Position numbers and translations under genes: made by a program
The notes under the pieces: model-generated
Told to the model about the DNA's origin: nothing
The model's database searches: none
Seen by the model: only the letters and a program-made list of their open reading frames with translations
Assembly (NCBI RefSeq): GCF_027533625.1
Contig: NZ_JAQAGZ010000018.1
Coordinates: 62,001-126,000 of the forward strand
Reading direction: 5' to 3'
DNA from: Paenibacillus gyeongsangnamensis
Lineage (GTDB): Bacteria; Bacillota; Bacilli; Paenibacillales; NBRC-103111
Length of the DNA stretch: 64,000 nt
Shown here: piece after piece, positions 17,805 to 26,226 of the stretch
How the letters are laid out: each line of letters begins with the position of its first letter
Position numbering within the stretch: the first letter of the stretch is position 1

Positions 17805-18881
17805 CTAAGCCGCCTCCCCTTTCTTGCGTTTGCCGTATATCGGACGCAGCACCCAGCGGACAATGCCGTGAGCCGCTATGAAGAAGATGACCGAACCGAT
17901 GACGACGCGAATGATTTCCGGCGGGACGTCCGCTCCGAAGCTCATCCCCGCGGAGCCGTAGGTCAGCGAGCCGAAGAGAATCGCAGCCAGCACAACGCCT
18001 AGCGGGTTATTGCCTCCGAGCAGGGCTACGGCGATGCCGTCGAAGCCGTAGCCCGGATGGGACGCGGCGACGACCTGGTAATGAAATACTCCGAGAACCT
18101 CGAACGTTCCGGCGAGGCCGGCGAAGATGCCGCCGATGAACATCGCCTTCACGATGCTGCGGCTCACATTCATCCCGGCATACTGAGCCGCATTCGGATT
18201 CAGACCGACGGCACGCAGCTCGAAGCCCTGCTTCGTCCGCCACAAGAGGATATAGAACACAACGGCCGCGATCAGCGCCAGCAGCGTGCCCCAATGCATG
18301 CGGGCATTGCCCATCAGCTCGGACAGCCAGCCGATCGACAGGGATGCGGAGTCATGAATCGGATAAGAGCGCTGCTGGCCCGGCTGGAGCAGGAATGCGT
18401 TTAAGATATAATTCGATAAGAACAGTGCGATCCAGTTCAGCATGATGGTCGTAATGACTTCGTTCACGCCCCGCTTCGCCTTCAAGTAGCCTGCAATCGC
18501 TCCCCAAAGGCCGCCCAGCACGGCGCCGACCACGATGGCGAGCGGCGCATGAATAAACCAAGGCAGCTGCAGCTTGACGCCGATCAGCGTGGCTCCGGTC
18601 ATCCCCATGATGAACTGGCCTTCCGCGCCAATGTTGAACAGCCCTGTCCGGAATGCGAAGGCAACCGACAGACCGGTCAGAATGAGCGGCGTAATTTCGC
18701 GAATCGTTTCGCCGAAATCATAAGGGTTCCCGAACACCTTGCTGACCAGCGAACCGTAAGCCGTTACGGGATTATAACCGCCCGCCAGCATCACGACGGC
18801 TCCGAAGAGCAGACCCATGACGATAGCGGCCAGCGGCATCAACGCGGATTCCTTGGTGAATATTTTAATGAGCTTGTCCAT
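17805..18881 (-). CDS. nupP: BMP-family nucleoside ABC importer, permease 1 (NupP-like)
   Basis: This 358-residue permease has about ten membrane helices and the motifs FRTGLFNIGAEGQFIMG and GGNNPLGVVLAA typical of NupP-type subunits. The 3' end of the ATPase gene overlaps its first 17 bases, and its own stop abuts the next permease. I chose the ATG at 18881 because AAGGAGGAG lies upstream inside the ATPase gene and because the earlier start adds an Arg/Lys-rich stretch unlike the family. Confidence 0.85.
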   Translation of the reverse strand: MDKLIKIFTKESALMPLAAIVMGLLFGAVVMLAGGYNPVTAYGSLVSKVFGNPYDFGETIREITPLILTGLSVAFAFRTGLFNIGAEGQFIMGMTGATLIGVKLQLPWFIHAPLAIVVGAVLGGLWGAIAGYLKAKRGVNEVITTIMLNWIALFLSNYILNAFLLQPGQQRSYPIHDSASLSIGWLSELMGNARMHWGTLLALIAAVVFYILLWRTKQGFELRAVGLNPNAAQYAGMNVSRSIVKAMFIGGIFAGLAGTFEVLGVFHYQVVAASHPGYGFDGIAVALLGGNNPLGVVLAAILFGSLTYGSAGMSFGADVPPEIIRVVIGSVIFFIAAHGIVRWVLRPIYGKRKKGEAA

Positions 18882-20409
18882 GCCCCGCTCCTCCTTTCCC
18901 TTGGCCCGCCATGTACAGACCCAGCTCTTCTTCATTCGTCGTTTCCGGCTCGACCTCGCCCACGATCCGGCCTTCATAAATGACGGCAATCCGGTCGGAC
19001 ACGCTGCGGATCTCGTCCAGCTCGAATGAGATGAGCAGCACGGCCTTGCCTTGATCCCGGGCTTCGACGAGCTTCTTGTGAACGAATTCGATGGCGCCCA
19101 CGTCCAGCCCTCGCGTCGGCTGCGCCGCGATCAAGAGATCCGGGTTCTTATCAAGCTCCCGGGCGATAATGGCCTTCTGCTGATTTCCTCCGGAAAGCGA
19201 CCTGGCGCTGTTATGGATGCTCGGCGTCCGGACGTCGAATTCGCGGATCAGCTTCTCCGCGTGGGCGTCGATAGCCGCCTCGTTCAAGAACGGACCTCGG
19301 CTGAAACGCTTGTCGTAATACGTTTCGAGCACCATATTCTCGCTCATCGTGAAGTCAAGCACCAGCCCGTGCTTATGCCGATCCTCCGGAATGTGGGACA
19401 AGCCGGCCTCCGAGATTTCCCTTGGCGAGAAGTTCGTGATCGGTTTCCCTTTCAACACCACCTCGCCCGCATCGACCTTGCGAAGCCCCGTAAGCGCTTC
19501 AATCAGCTCGCTCTGGCCATTGCCGTCGACACCGGCAATACCCAGAATCTCGCCTTCCCGCACCTCGAACGAGATCCCGTCCAGCGTAGACGCTCCCCGG
19601 CTGCCGACGGCGCGTACGCCTTGAACCGAAAGCACCGCTTTCCCCGGTGTCGCTTTCTCCTTCGCGACCTCGAACGATATGCTCCGGCCCACCATCTTCT
19701 CGGCCAGCTGCTGGGGATTCGTCTCGGCCACGGCAACGGTATCGATCGCCCGTCCCCGGCGTATAATCGTGCATGTATCGGCGATCGCCATAATTTCTTT
19801 CAGCTTGTGCGTGATCAGAATAATCGACTTTCCTTCAGCCGCCAGCCGCTTCATGATCTCGATCAGCTCCACAATTTCCTGGGGTGTCAGAACGGCAGTC
19901 GGCTCGTCAAAAATAAGGATGTCCGCGCCGCGGTACAGCGTCTTCAAAATTTCCACCCGCTGCTGCATGCCGACCGAGATGTCTTCGATCCGCGCGCGCG
20001 GGTCCACTTTCAGCCCGTACTGCTCCGACAGCCGGCCTACCTTCGCCTGAGCCGCCTTCAGATCGATGGACGCTCCCTTGCGGGGCTCGCTGCCGAGGAT
20101 AATGTTCTCCGTCACCGTGAACGGCTGAACCAGCTTGAAATGCTGGTGTACCATGCCGATGCCGTGCTCGATCGCCTGCGTCGGACTGCCGATCGAAACC
20201 GGCCTCCCTTGAATGAGAATCTCCCCCTCATCCGGCTGATACAGGCCGAACAGGATATTCATCAGCGTCGATTTGCCTGCCCCGTTCTCTCCCAGCAGCG
20301 CGTGAATCTCGCCCTTCTTCAGCTGGAAGCTGATCGCATCGTTCGCCACGATTCCCGGGAAACGCTTGGTAATGCCCCTCAGCTCCACAACGGTTTCTGC
20401 CGTACGCAT
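18865..20409 (-). CDS. nupO: BMP-family nucleoside ABC importer, twin ATPase (NupO-like)
   Basis: This 514-residue protein has two ABC ATPase domains in tandem, as in RbsA/NupO. The first has GENGAGKST (Walker A), DISVGMQQRVEI in place of the usual LSGGQ, and LIFDEPTAVLTPQE. The second has a degenerate Walker A (GVDGNGQSELI) but a canonical LSGGNQQK signature. This asymmetry is normal for the family, where one site is catalytically weak. The ATG at 20409 follows AGGTGAAG. A hairpin lies between it and the binding-protein gene. Confidence 0.9.
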   Translation of the reverse strand: MRTAETVVELRGITKRFPGIVANDAISFQLKKGEIHALLGENGAGKSTLMNILFGLYQPDEGEILIQGRPVSIGSPTQAIEHGIGMVHQHFKLVQPFTVTENIILGSEPRKGASIDLKAAQAKVGRLSEQYGLKVDPRARIEDISVGMQQRVEILKTLYRGADILIFDEPTAVLTPQEIVELIEIMKRLAAEGKSIILITHKLKEIMAIADTCTIIRRGRAIDTVAVAETNPQQLAEKMVGRSISFEVAKEKATPGKAVLSVQGVRAVGSRGASTLDGISFEVREGEILGIAGVDGNGQSELIEALTGLRKVDAGEVVLKGKPITNFSPREISEAGLSHIPEDRHKHGLVLDFTMSENMVLETYYDKRFSRGPFLNEAAIDAHAEKLIREFDVRTPSIHNSARSLSGGNQQKAIIARELDKNPDLLIAAQPTRGLDVGAIEFVHKKLVEARDQGKAVLLISFELDEIRSVSDRIAVIYEGRIVGEVEPETTNEEELGLYMAGQGKGGAGHGQAH

Positions 20410-20451
20410 CGTCTTCACCTCTATCGTTCTATTCTTCAGCTCGAAATCAAA

Positions 20452-20482
20452 CGACAAGGCCGGTGAGTCACCAGCCTTGTCG
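20452..20482 (-). terminator. Intra-operon hairpin after the binding-protein gene
   Basis: A 14-bp stem (one mismatch) with a 3-nt loop lies between the binding-protein stop and the ATPase start; the minus-strand T-run is short (GTTTGATTT). It likely acts as a partial terminator or 3' stabiliser favouring expression of the binding protein. Confidence 0.6.
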
Positions 20483-20523
20483 GGTCCCGCTTCCTATGTT
20501 CGAACTTATGCTACAGTCGATTC

Positions 20524-21591
20524 TTACTTCTCCGGCACCTTGATCTCGCCTTTGATGATCTTCTGCTTGTATTCTTCCACCTTCTGCAGCACTTCCGGCT
20601 TCACGTTCTTCTTGGACGTGTCCGGCAGGCCTACGCCGTTATCCTTCAGACCGAGAACGACGTTCTTGCCGCCTTGGAATTTACCGTCGATCAGGTCATT
20701 GGATACGCGAACGACCGCTTGGTCGACGCGCTTCAGCATGGAAGTGAGCGTAACGTCGTCGCCGAATTCCAGCGATTGGTCCTTATCCACGCCGATGACC
20801 CATACTTTCTTGCCGGATTTCAGACGGTCCTTCGCTTCGTTGAACACGCCGTTGCCCGTTGCGCCCGCGGCATGGAAAATAATGTCCGCGCCGTCGTTGA
20901 AAATCGTGGCCGCCGCCGCTTTGCCGAGGTCCGGCTTGTCGAACGCGCCGGTATAGTTGATGGTGACCTTCGCGTTCGGATTGACCGCCGCTACGCCGGC
21001 TTTGAAGCCTGCCTCGAAGCGCTTGATCACCGGAATGTCGATGCCGCCGACAAAGCCGATTTTGTTCGTAGTCGTCGTCAGACCCGCCACCACGCCGGTC
21101 AGGAAGGCGCCTTCATTCTCCGCAAACGTGACGGACTCTACGTTAGGAGCTTCCACCACGTTGTCGATAATGGCCATCTGAGCCTTCGGATTCTGGGTTG
21201 CTACGGTTTTTACCGCATCGCCCATAAGGAAGCCGATCCCCCAAGTCAGGTTATAGCCGTCTTTTACAAATTGGTTAAGATTTGGTACGTAGTCCGCGTC
21301 GCTCTTGCTTTGCAGGTTTTTGATCTGGGCGCCGGTTTCGTTCTTCAACTGGTTAAGGCCTTCCCAAGCGCTTTGGTTAAACGACTTGTCGTTTACGCCG
21401 CCGATATCGGTAACCATTGCGATCTTGAACTTCTCGCCCTTCTTGCTGGAGCCGCCTCCGGTTGCGCTGTTCTCTGCCGGCTTGGAGCCGCCTGCCGCGC
21501 TGCTGTTGTCGGCCGGTTTGCTGCCGCAGCCGGAAAGCACCAGCGATGCGGCCAGCATAAGGCCGGCTGTCGTTTTGATCCAATGTTTCAT
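20524..21591 (-). CDS. nupN: BMP-family nucleoside-binding lipoprotein (NupN/Med-like)
   Basis: This 355-residue exported lipoprotein has a signal peptide and lipobox LVLSGC (lipidated Cys22), a Ser/Asn/Gly linker, then a BMP (basic membrane protein) domain. Telling motifs are VTDIGGVNDKSFNQSAWEGL, GFVGGIDIPVIKRFEAGF and FHAAGATGNGVF. BMP proteins bind purine nucleosides and deliver them to the permease pair. It is first in the operon and has a clear promoter upstream. Confidence 0.9.
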   Translation of the reverse strand: MKHWIKTTAGLMLAASLVLSGCGSKPADNSSAAGGSKPAENSATGGGSSKKGEKFKIAMVTDIGGVNDKSFNQSAWEGLNQLKNETGAQIKNLQSKSDADYVPNLNQFVKDGYNLTWGIGFLMGDAVKTVATQNPKAQMAIIDNVVEAPNVESVTFAENEGAFLTGVVAGLTTTTNKIGFVGGIDIPVIKRFEAGFKAGVAAVNPNAKVTINYTGAFDKPDLGKAAAATIFNDGADIIFHAAGATGNGVFNEAKDRLKSGKKVWVIGVDKDQSLEFGDDVTLTSMLKRVDQAVVRVSNDLIDGKFQGGKNVVLGLKDNGVGLPDTSKKNVKPEVLQKVEEYKQKIIKGEIKVPEK

Positions 21592-21665
21592 GAATCTTCT
21601 CCCCTTTTTGTGTGAACTTTCAGTACATGTCGTGTAACTCTTAAGTTATGTATTTTAGCAGATTT

Positions 21666-21694
21666 ATTATACTGTTTTTTTTGACCGCAGTCTA
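21666..21694 (-). promoter_or_regulatory. Promoter of the nucleoside importer operon
   Basis: On the minus strand TAGACT (21689-21694) and TATAAT (21666-21671) are 17 nt apart, about 75 bp before the binding-protein start. Confidence 0.6.
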
Positions 21695-21738
21695 GTTAAA
21701 AATCAATCAAAACGCCCTATGTTTCAGGGATCGGCAGC

Positions 21739-21770
21739 AAAAAGGCGCAAGGACAGAAAATCCTTGCGCC
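21739..21770 (-). terminator. Terminator of the universal stress protein gene
   Basis: A 10-bp stem (GGCGCAAGGA arms), 7-nt loop and T5 on the minus strand, 9 bp past the stop codon. Confidence 0.9.
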
Positions 21771-21778
21771 TGAGGCGT

Positions 21779-22210
21779 TTATTTGATAACCAGAACCGGA
21801 ATTTTGGCATGCTGCACGACATTATGGCTGACGCTTCCCAGCATCAGCTCTCCCCATCCGCTCAGCCCCCGGCTTCCGATAACAATCAGATCGGAACCCG
21901 TTTCCTCGGCGTGCTCCAGGATGAGCTTGGCCGCCGGCCCCTGCAGGGTCGTCACCTTGGCCCCGGGGAGTCCCGCGGTCTTGAGCTTCGCTTTTTCGAC
22001 CAGCGCATTGGAGCGTTCGTACTCCTCCTCGCTTACCTCAGGCGGCGCTGTAACGAACGCTTCACCCACGACAATCGTAGGGAGTTGAAATACATGAAGC
22101 ACTTCCAGCTTCGTGTCCGGATTCAGACGGGCCAGCTGAACGGCGGAATCGAGCGCTTTCTCGGAGGCCTTCGAGCCGTCGTATGCAACAAGCACGTTAG
22201 TATAAGGCAT
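21779..22210 (-). CDS. Universal stress protein (UspA family)
   Basis: This 143-residue protein has the UspA fold. The strand-1 Asp is in VLVAYDGSKASEKAL, and the ATP-binding motif G-2x-G-9x-G-S/T is present in GSRGLSGWGELMLGSVS, ending with the typical IPVLVIK. This is the ATP-binding subtype; its role in stress survival is not defined biochemically. I chose the ATG at 22210 because GAGG lies 9 nt upstream; the ATG two codons earlier is too close to it. Confidence 0.9.
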   Translation of the reverse strand: MPYTNVLVAYDGSKASEKALDSAVQLARLNPDTKLEVLHVFQLPTIVVGEAFVTAPPEVSEEEYERSNALVEKAKLKTAGLPGAKVTTLQGPAAKLILEHAEETGSDLIVIGSRGLSGWGELMLGSVSHNVVQHAKIPVLVIK

Positions 22211-22362
22211 AACCATTCACCTCTTCTTTTAAGATATAGGCTGTGAACCATGTAGGATCATTATGCCCGGAAACGGCGGGAAAAGCTGTGAATTGAATCA
22301 CGCTCCCTGTGTGCTATATAATGATAATATGAAATCTTACGCATTGCCAGGAGGGATGCTCC

Positions 22363-22857
22363 ATGCTCCATATGGGCTCAATCAATATGCAAACTGCCAC
22401 GACCTTCGGCACCCTGATGATGGCGCTGCTCGCCATCTTCGTACGCTCGAAGGCCAGCAATAAACCGGCCACCGCGGCCAAAATCATCATGCCGCCCGTC
22501 GGCATGAGCACCGGATTTCTCATGTTCGCCGTTCCGGCCACGCACATTCCCCCGGGATGGGGCTTGACCGCATTTCTGGCAGGGGCGTTACTATTCTCTT
22601 ACCCATTAATCCGCAGTTCCAAACTGGAAGTATCCGGCGGCGAGATTTATGTCCAGAAATCGAAGCAGTTCATCTTCGTGCTGCTCGGTCTGCTGGCGAT
22701 TCGCCTGGCGCTGCACAGCTATATCGAACAATTCGTATCGATTCCGCAAACTGGCGCACTGTTCTTTCTCTTAGCCTTCGGCATGCTCCTGCCCTGGAGG
22801 ATCGCCATGTTCGTGCGTTTCCGCAAGCTGCAGTCCGAGCTTCTTCGGACCCCGTAG
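22363..22857 (+). CDS. ccdC: CcdC-family membrane protein
   Basis: This 164-residue protein has about five membrane helices. KIIMPPVGMSTGFLMF, EIYVQKSKQFIFVLLGLL and LAFGMLLPWRIAMFV closely follow Bacillus CcdC. In B. subtilis ccdC lies next to ccdA, a cytochrome c maturation thiol carrier, but CcdC itself was reported to be dispensable, so its role is uncertain. Here it has no ccdA or thioredoxin neighbour. AGGAGGG lies 6-7 nt before the ATG. Confidence 0.8.
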   Translation: MLHMGSINMQTATTFGTLMMALLAIFVRSKASNKPATAAKIIMPPVGMSTGFLMFAVPATHIPPGWGLTAFLAGALLFSYPLIRSSKLEVSGGEIYVQKSKQFIFVLLGLLAIRLALHSYIEQFVSIPQTGALFFLLAFGMLLPWRIAMFVRFRKLQSELLRTP

Positions 22858-22865
22858 ACTACAAA

Positions 22866-22940
22866 CGCCGTCTCCTCCGGGAGACGGCGCTCTTCCAATA
22901 AAAACAGCGGTGCACCCGGAAAACCGGACACCGCTGTTTT
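22866..22940. terminator. Two hairpins between convergent genes
   Basis: A 9-bp stem at 22866-22889 without T-run is followed by a perfect 12-bp stem (22901-22912 with 22929-22940). The second has T-runs on both strands and contains a smaller CCGG/CCGG hairpin; it probably ends both CcdC and the leftward oxidoreductase operon. Confidence 0.8.
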
Positions 22941-22944
22941 TTGC

Positions 22945-23964
22945 TTACAGCTTAATGATTCTGCCGGTCGCCTGGGACTCGAACGCCGCCAGAATGACCT
23001 TAAGCGAGCGAAGCCCTTCCTCACCGGAGATGCTCGGAGGCGTTCCGTTCACGATCGACTCGACGAAGGCGTCGATTACACCGCTCGGCACCTGTTTTTC
23101 GTTCGTCGCCATGGCGCCCACCTTGTATGTCTCAACGGTTCCGTTGCGAAGCTCGACGATCACCTCGTCGCCTCTGTTCGTGCCAATCTTCATAACCCCG
23201 TTCTCGCACCACAGCACCGTGCTGTTATCGCCGCTTTTGTACTGGGTCCAGCTGGCAACGAGCGTACCGACCGCGCCGCTCTTCATGCGGAGAATGCACG
23301 TCGCATTATCGTCGACGTCCGTGCCCTCCTTATGGATCGTCCCGATGAAGCCGGCAACTTCGGATACTTCGTCATTCAGTAAATGACGGATAAAGTCGGA
23401 TTTATGTACGCCGAGATCTCCCATGGCGCCCATGATCGCTTCTTCCTTGCGGAAAAACCAGCTGCCGCGCCCGTCGACGCTCCAGCCCTCCGGACCCGAA
23501 TGGCCGAACGAGGTACGGAAGGTGAGCACCTTGCCCAGCTTGCCGGAATCCAGCAGCTCCTTCGCCTTCACATGCGGAGGCATCAGCCGCTGGTTATGTC
23601 CGACCATCAGGAACACGCCGTTCTTGCGGGCCGCCTCGATCATTTGCTCTCCTTCTTCTGCCGTAACCGCCATCGGCTTCTCGACCAGCACGTGCGCGCC
23701 GGCGTTCGCGGCCGCTATTGTTACAGACGCATGCAGATAGTTCGGCGTGCAGACGCTGACGGCATCCACTTTCTCTTGCTTCAGCAGCTCCTCATAGCTT
23801 GCATAAGCTTTGCCGCCGTAGGTGTCCGCCATCTTCTCCGCGCGCTCCGTCACCGGATCGGCAAAGGCAACGAGTTCCACGTTCGGATTGGCGGCATATT
23901 CCGGAATATGTCTGCGCTGCGCGATAGCTCCGCAGCCTACTACAGCTACTTTGATTTTGCTCAT
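22945..23964 (-). CDS. Gfo/Idh/MocA-family NAD(P)-dependent sugar oxidoreductase
   Basis: This 339-residue protein has an N-terminal Rossmann domain (VAVVGCGAIAQRRHI, then VELVAFADP) and the family catalytic motif HVLVEKPMAV with its lysine. A C-terminal alpha/beta domain follows. Members oxidise or reduce sugars, inositols or amino-sugars; the substrate is not set by sequence. It lies 27 bp downstream of a sugar isomerase/epimerase gene, and the two probably form one small catabolic operon opposite an AraC-type regulator. Confidence 0.88.
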   Translation of the reverse strand: MSKIKVAVVGCGAIAQRRHIPEYAANPNVELVAFADPVTERAEKMADTYGGKAYASYEELLKQEKVDAVSVCTPNYLHASVTIAAANAGAHVLVEKPMAVTAEEGEQMIEAARKNGVFLMVGHNQRLMPPHVKAKELLDSGKLGKVLTFRTSFGHSGPEGWSVDGRGSWFFRKEEAIMGAMGDLGVHKSDFIRHLLNDEVSEVAGFIGTIHKEGTDVDDNATCILRMKSGAVGTLVASWTQYKSGDNSTVLWCENGVMKIGTNRGDEVIVELRNGTVETYKVGAMATNEKQVPSGVIDAFVESIVNGTPPSISGEEGLRSLKVILAAFESQATGRIIKL

Positions 23965-23991
23965 TGGTAGGCTCCCCTTTTACTGGGCATA

Positions 23992-24765
23992 TTAAAATTG
24001 GTTAAGATAATTCCGCTTCAGCCAGCCTAGGCTGTTCGTTACGCTCTCGAGCGGCGGGTTCTGACAATGGTCCTGCTCGACGATAAGCCATTCCACGCCC
24101 GCTTCCGAGGAGGCCTGAAGGACGCCCGGCAGATTCACCGAGCCCTGGCCCAGCTCCAGCGTCTGCATGCCGCCTTCCGCACTCTTGCTGAAATCCTTCA
24201 GATGGAGCAGAGGCAAGCGCCCGGCATATTTCGGAATGTAAGCGAGCGGATCCTGACCCGCGAACTGCACCCAGCATACGTCCATCTCCACTTGAACGGC
24301 TTCCGGCGTCGTCGCGGCATACAGCGCATCGAAGACGAAAGCGTCGTCCACCCGGTCCTCGAATTCAAAGGCATGATTGTGGTAGCCGAAGATCAGCCCC
24401 TGCTTGCGGGCTTCGGCGCCTACCTCCTCCAGGTAAGCGAACAAGCGCTTCCAATCCTCGGCGCTGCTGCGGTCCTCCGCCGCCACATAAGGGCACATCA
24501 TATATTTCGCGCCGATCGTTTTCAAATAATCGATTTCCTTCTGCAAATCCGCGCGCAGCGCCGCAAGTCCCACGTGACTGCCGATCGCCTGCAGATTAAG
24601 CTCCTGAAGCAGCGCTTTCATTTCATCCGCCGGAATGCCTCCGTAGCCGGCGAACTCTACGCCTTCATAGCCCAGCTCCGCCACCTTGCGCAGCGTGCCT
24701 ATGAAATCTTGTGCCGTTTCATTCCGAAGCGTGTACATTTGCAGTCCGATGCCCATTCTTCTCAT
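23992..24765 (-). CDS. Sugar phosphate isomerase/epimerase (AP endonuclease-type TIM barrel)
   Basis: This 257-residue protein has the xylose-isomerase-like TIM barrel. It opens with GLQMYTLRNE, then has GYEGVEFAGYGG, YHNHAFEFE (metal-binding His and Glu), VQVEMDVCWV and LLHLKDF. Relatives include inosose dehydratase and hydroxypyruvate or ketose epimerases. Paired with a Gfo/Idh/MocA oxidoreductase it suggests inositol- or sugar-acid-like catabolism, by inference. GAGGTG precedes the ATG by 9 nt. Confidence 0.87.
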   Translation of the reverse strand: MRRMGIGLQMYTLRNETAQDFIGTLRKVAELGYEGVEFAGYGGIPADEMKALLQELNLQAIGSHVGLAALRADLQKEIDYLKTIGAKYMMCPYVAAEDRSSAEDWKRLFAYLEEVGAEARKQGLIFGYHNHAFEFEDRVDDAFVFDALYAATTPEAVQVEMDVCWVQFAGQDPLAYIPKYAGRLPLLHLKDFSKSAEGGMQTLELGQGSVNLPGVLQASSEAGVEWLIVEQDHCQNPPLESVTNSLGWLKRNYLNQF

Positions 24766-24903
24766 TAGAGCGCACCTCGTTTAATCATATTGTTTGTACT
24801 GCTCGATTTGATTTCATCATACACGAAAATAAGCTAAAATGAACATAAACGATATACGCATTATATGAACTATTTGGCTACTTTTCTTGGACGGAGGGAA
24901 CGT

Positions 24904-25722
24904 ATGAGGGAAGCGGAACTGCTCAGCTGCGGATATTCCTATCACACGCAGCGCTTCTATAACAGCCACCGGAACGGACTTACGACGTACTTGTTCCGGC
25001 TACAGACGGAAGGCACCTGTGAGGCGCTGTGCCGCGGCACCCATTATCGTCTGCAAAGCGGGGACCTGCTTCTCTTGAAACCGGGGGACGAATATGAGCT
25101 CCGGATCGGAGATACGGATGAGGAAGGCAGAATATCGAGCGGAGACTATTTCCTGTTCTGCGAGGGAACCTGGCTCGACGAGTGGTGGAACCGCCGGAGC
25201 CGTACGGCCGTGAACCGGATCGGCACCGACGATAAGCTGCTCGGCCTGTGGCGGCAGCTGCTGCTGGAGAAGCGCCGCGGACCCAAGGAGGAGAGCACCG
25301 AGCTCATCGGCTACTTGCTGAGAGGGCTCTGCTTGTACCTGGACCGGGCCATCTCCGAGACGGCTCCGGCCGACCGCTCCGCCTTCACGGCGCTGCGGCT
25401 GAAGCGGTTCATTGAGGAACACGCCACGGTGACCTTCAAGCTGGAGGAGGCAGCCGAGCACGTCGGTCTCAGCCTGTCCCGGGCCGTTCACCTGTTCAAG
25501 GCCTGCTACGGCAAAACCATGATTCAATACGCCCTGGAAATCCGGCTCAACACGGCCGTGGAGCGCATCAAGTACAGCTCCATGACGCTCGACCAGATCG
25601 CGGAAACGTGCGGCTTTGCGAGCTACTCTTACTTTCACCGGGTGTTCCGCGCGAGATACGGCACCTCTCCTGCGCGCTTCCGCGCCGCGGAAACCGGAGC
25701 AGAGCAGCACGGAGCACCCTAA
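24904..25722 (+). CDS. AraC-family transcriptional regulator
   Basis: This 272-residue protein has an N-terminal cupin-like sensing domain (GDLLLLKPGDEYEL) and a C-terminal AraC double helix-turn-helix (about 165-262). The first HTH has LEEAAEHVGLSLSRAVHLFK, and the second has LDQIAETCGFASYSYFHRVF followed by GTSPARFR. It is divergent from the isomerase/oxidoreductase pair across 138 bp, so it likely controls that operon in response to its sugar. GGAGGGAA stands 4-9 nt before the ATG at 24904. Confidence 0.88.
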   Translation: MREAELLSCGYSYHTQRFYNSHRNGLTTYLFRLQTEGTCEALCRGTHYRLQSGDLLLLKPGDEYELRIGDTDEEGRISSGDYFLFCEGTWLDEWWNRRSRTAVNRIGTDDKLLGLWRQLLLEKRRGPKEESTELIGYLLRGLCLYLDRAISETAPADRSAFTALRLKRFIEEHATVTFKLEEAAEHVGLSLSRAVHLFKACYGKTMIQYALEIRLNTAVERIKYSSMTLDQIAETCGFASYSYFHRVFRARYGTSPARFRAAETGAEQHGAP

Positions 25723-25738
25723 TGCATTGAATTTCGGG

Positions 25739-25846
25739 CACCAGGATAAACGGCTACGCCGTCCTTGTCTTACAAGGACCAGCGCGTTTACCAAGGTTGA
25801 TGCGAAGCTATAAGTTACGAATACTTATAAATTCTTATCAACTAAA
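25739..25846 (+). repeat. Dispersed structured repeat, copy 1
   Basis: About 108 bp that recur, inverted and about 92% identical, at 54228-54336. Nested inverted repeats include GATAAACG with CGTTTATC (one mismatch here), GTCCTTGT with ACAAGGAC, and GTTGAT with ATCAAC. It has no ORF and lies between convergent genes. It looks like a small MITE/REP-type element. Confidence 0.85.
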
Positions 25847-25874
25847 AAAAGTCTCTCTAGTCTAGTAGAGAGAC
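25843..25874 (-). terminator. Terminator of the small orphan gene
   Basis: Stem GTCTCTCTA/TAGAGAGAC (25851-25859 with 25866-25874) followed by T7 on the minus strand; the gene's stop codon lies in the loop. Confidence 0.85.
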
Positions 25875-26089
25875 AACGCAAGCGAATCCGTTTCGTTGTA
25901 CGAGTGCAGAATGGCTTCGCACCCGACGACTTCTATGCTAATGAGCGACTGCAAGCACTTCTGAACCGCCCGGCGCCCGGTTTGCACCTTCTTGTCCAAC
26001 GCGTTCTTGAGCAGCGTCAGCGTCTTCTTATTCAAATTTTCGGCAAATACGGGGATTTGCTTATTTTGAAAGGTCACGAATACTTTCAT
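25862..26089 (-). CDS. Small protein of unknown function
   Basis: This 75-residue protein has no signal peptide or membrane helix. It is Lys/Leu-rich in the middle (NLNKKTLTLLKNALDKKVQ) and mildly basic overall. I do not recognise it. The ATG at 26089 lacks a strong ribosome site (only GGACGG further upstream); a GTG at 26098 is the alternative. The clear terminator overlapping its stop codon supports it being transcribed. It stands between the dispersed repeat and the kinase gene. Confidence 0.5.
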   Translation of the reverse strand: MKVFVTFQNKQIPVFAENLNKKTLTLLKNALDKKVQTGRRAVQKCLQSLISIEVVGCEAILHSYNETDSLALSLY

Positions 26090-26226
26090 CCTGCACACCG
26101 TCCCTATGAAATGATCATTTTGAAAATAGTATAAATTACGATGATTAAAACAAGCTTAAAAAAATATTACAATTTAAGGACAGTTTCGGACGCGGCCGTT
26201 TCGGGCCCCGTACCCGGGCTTTCCGT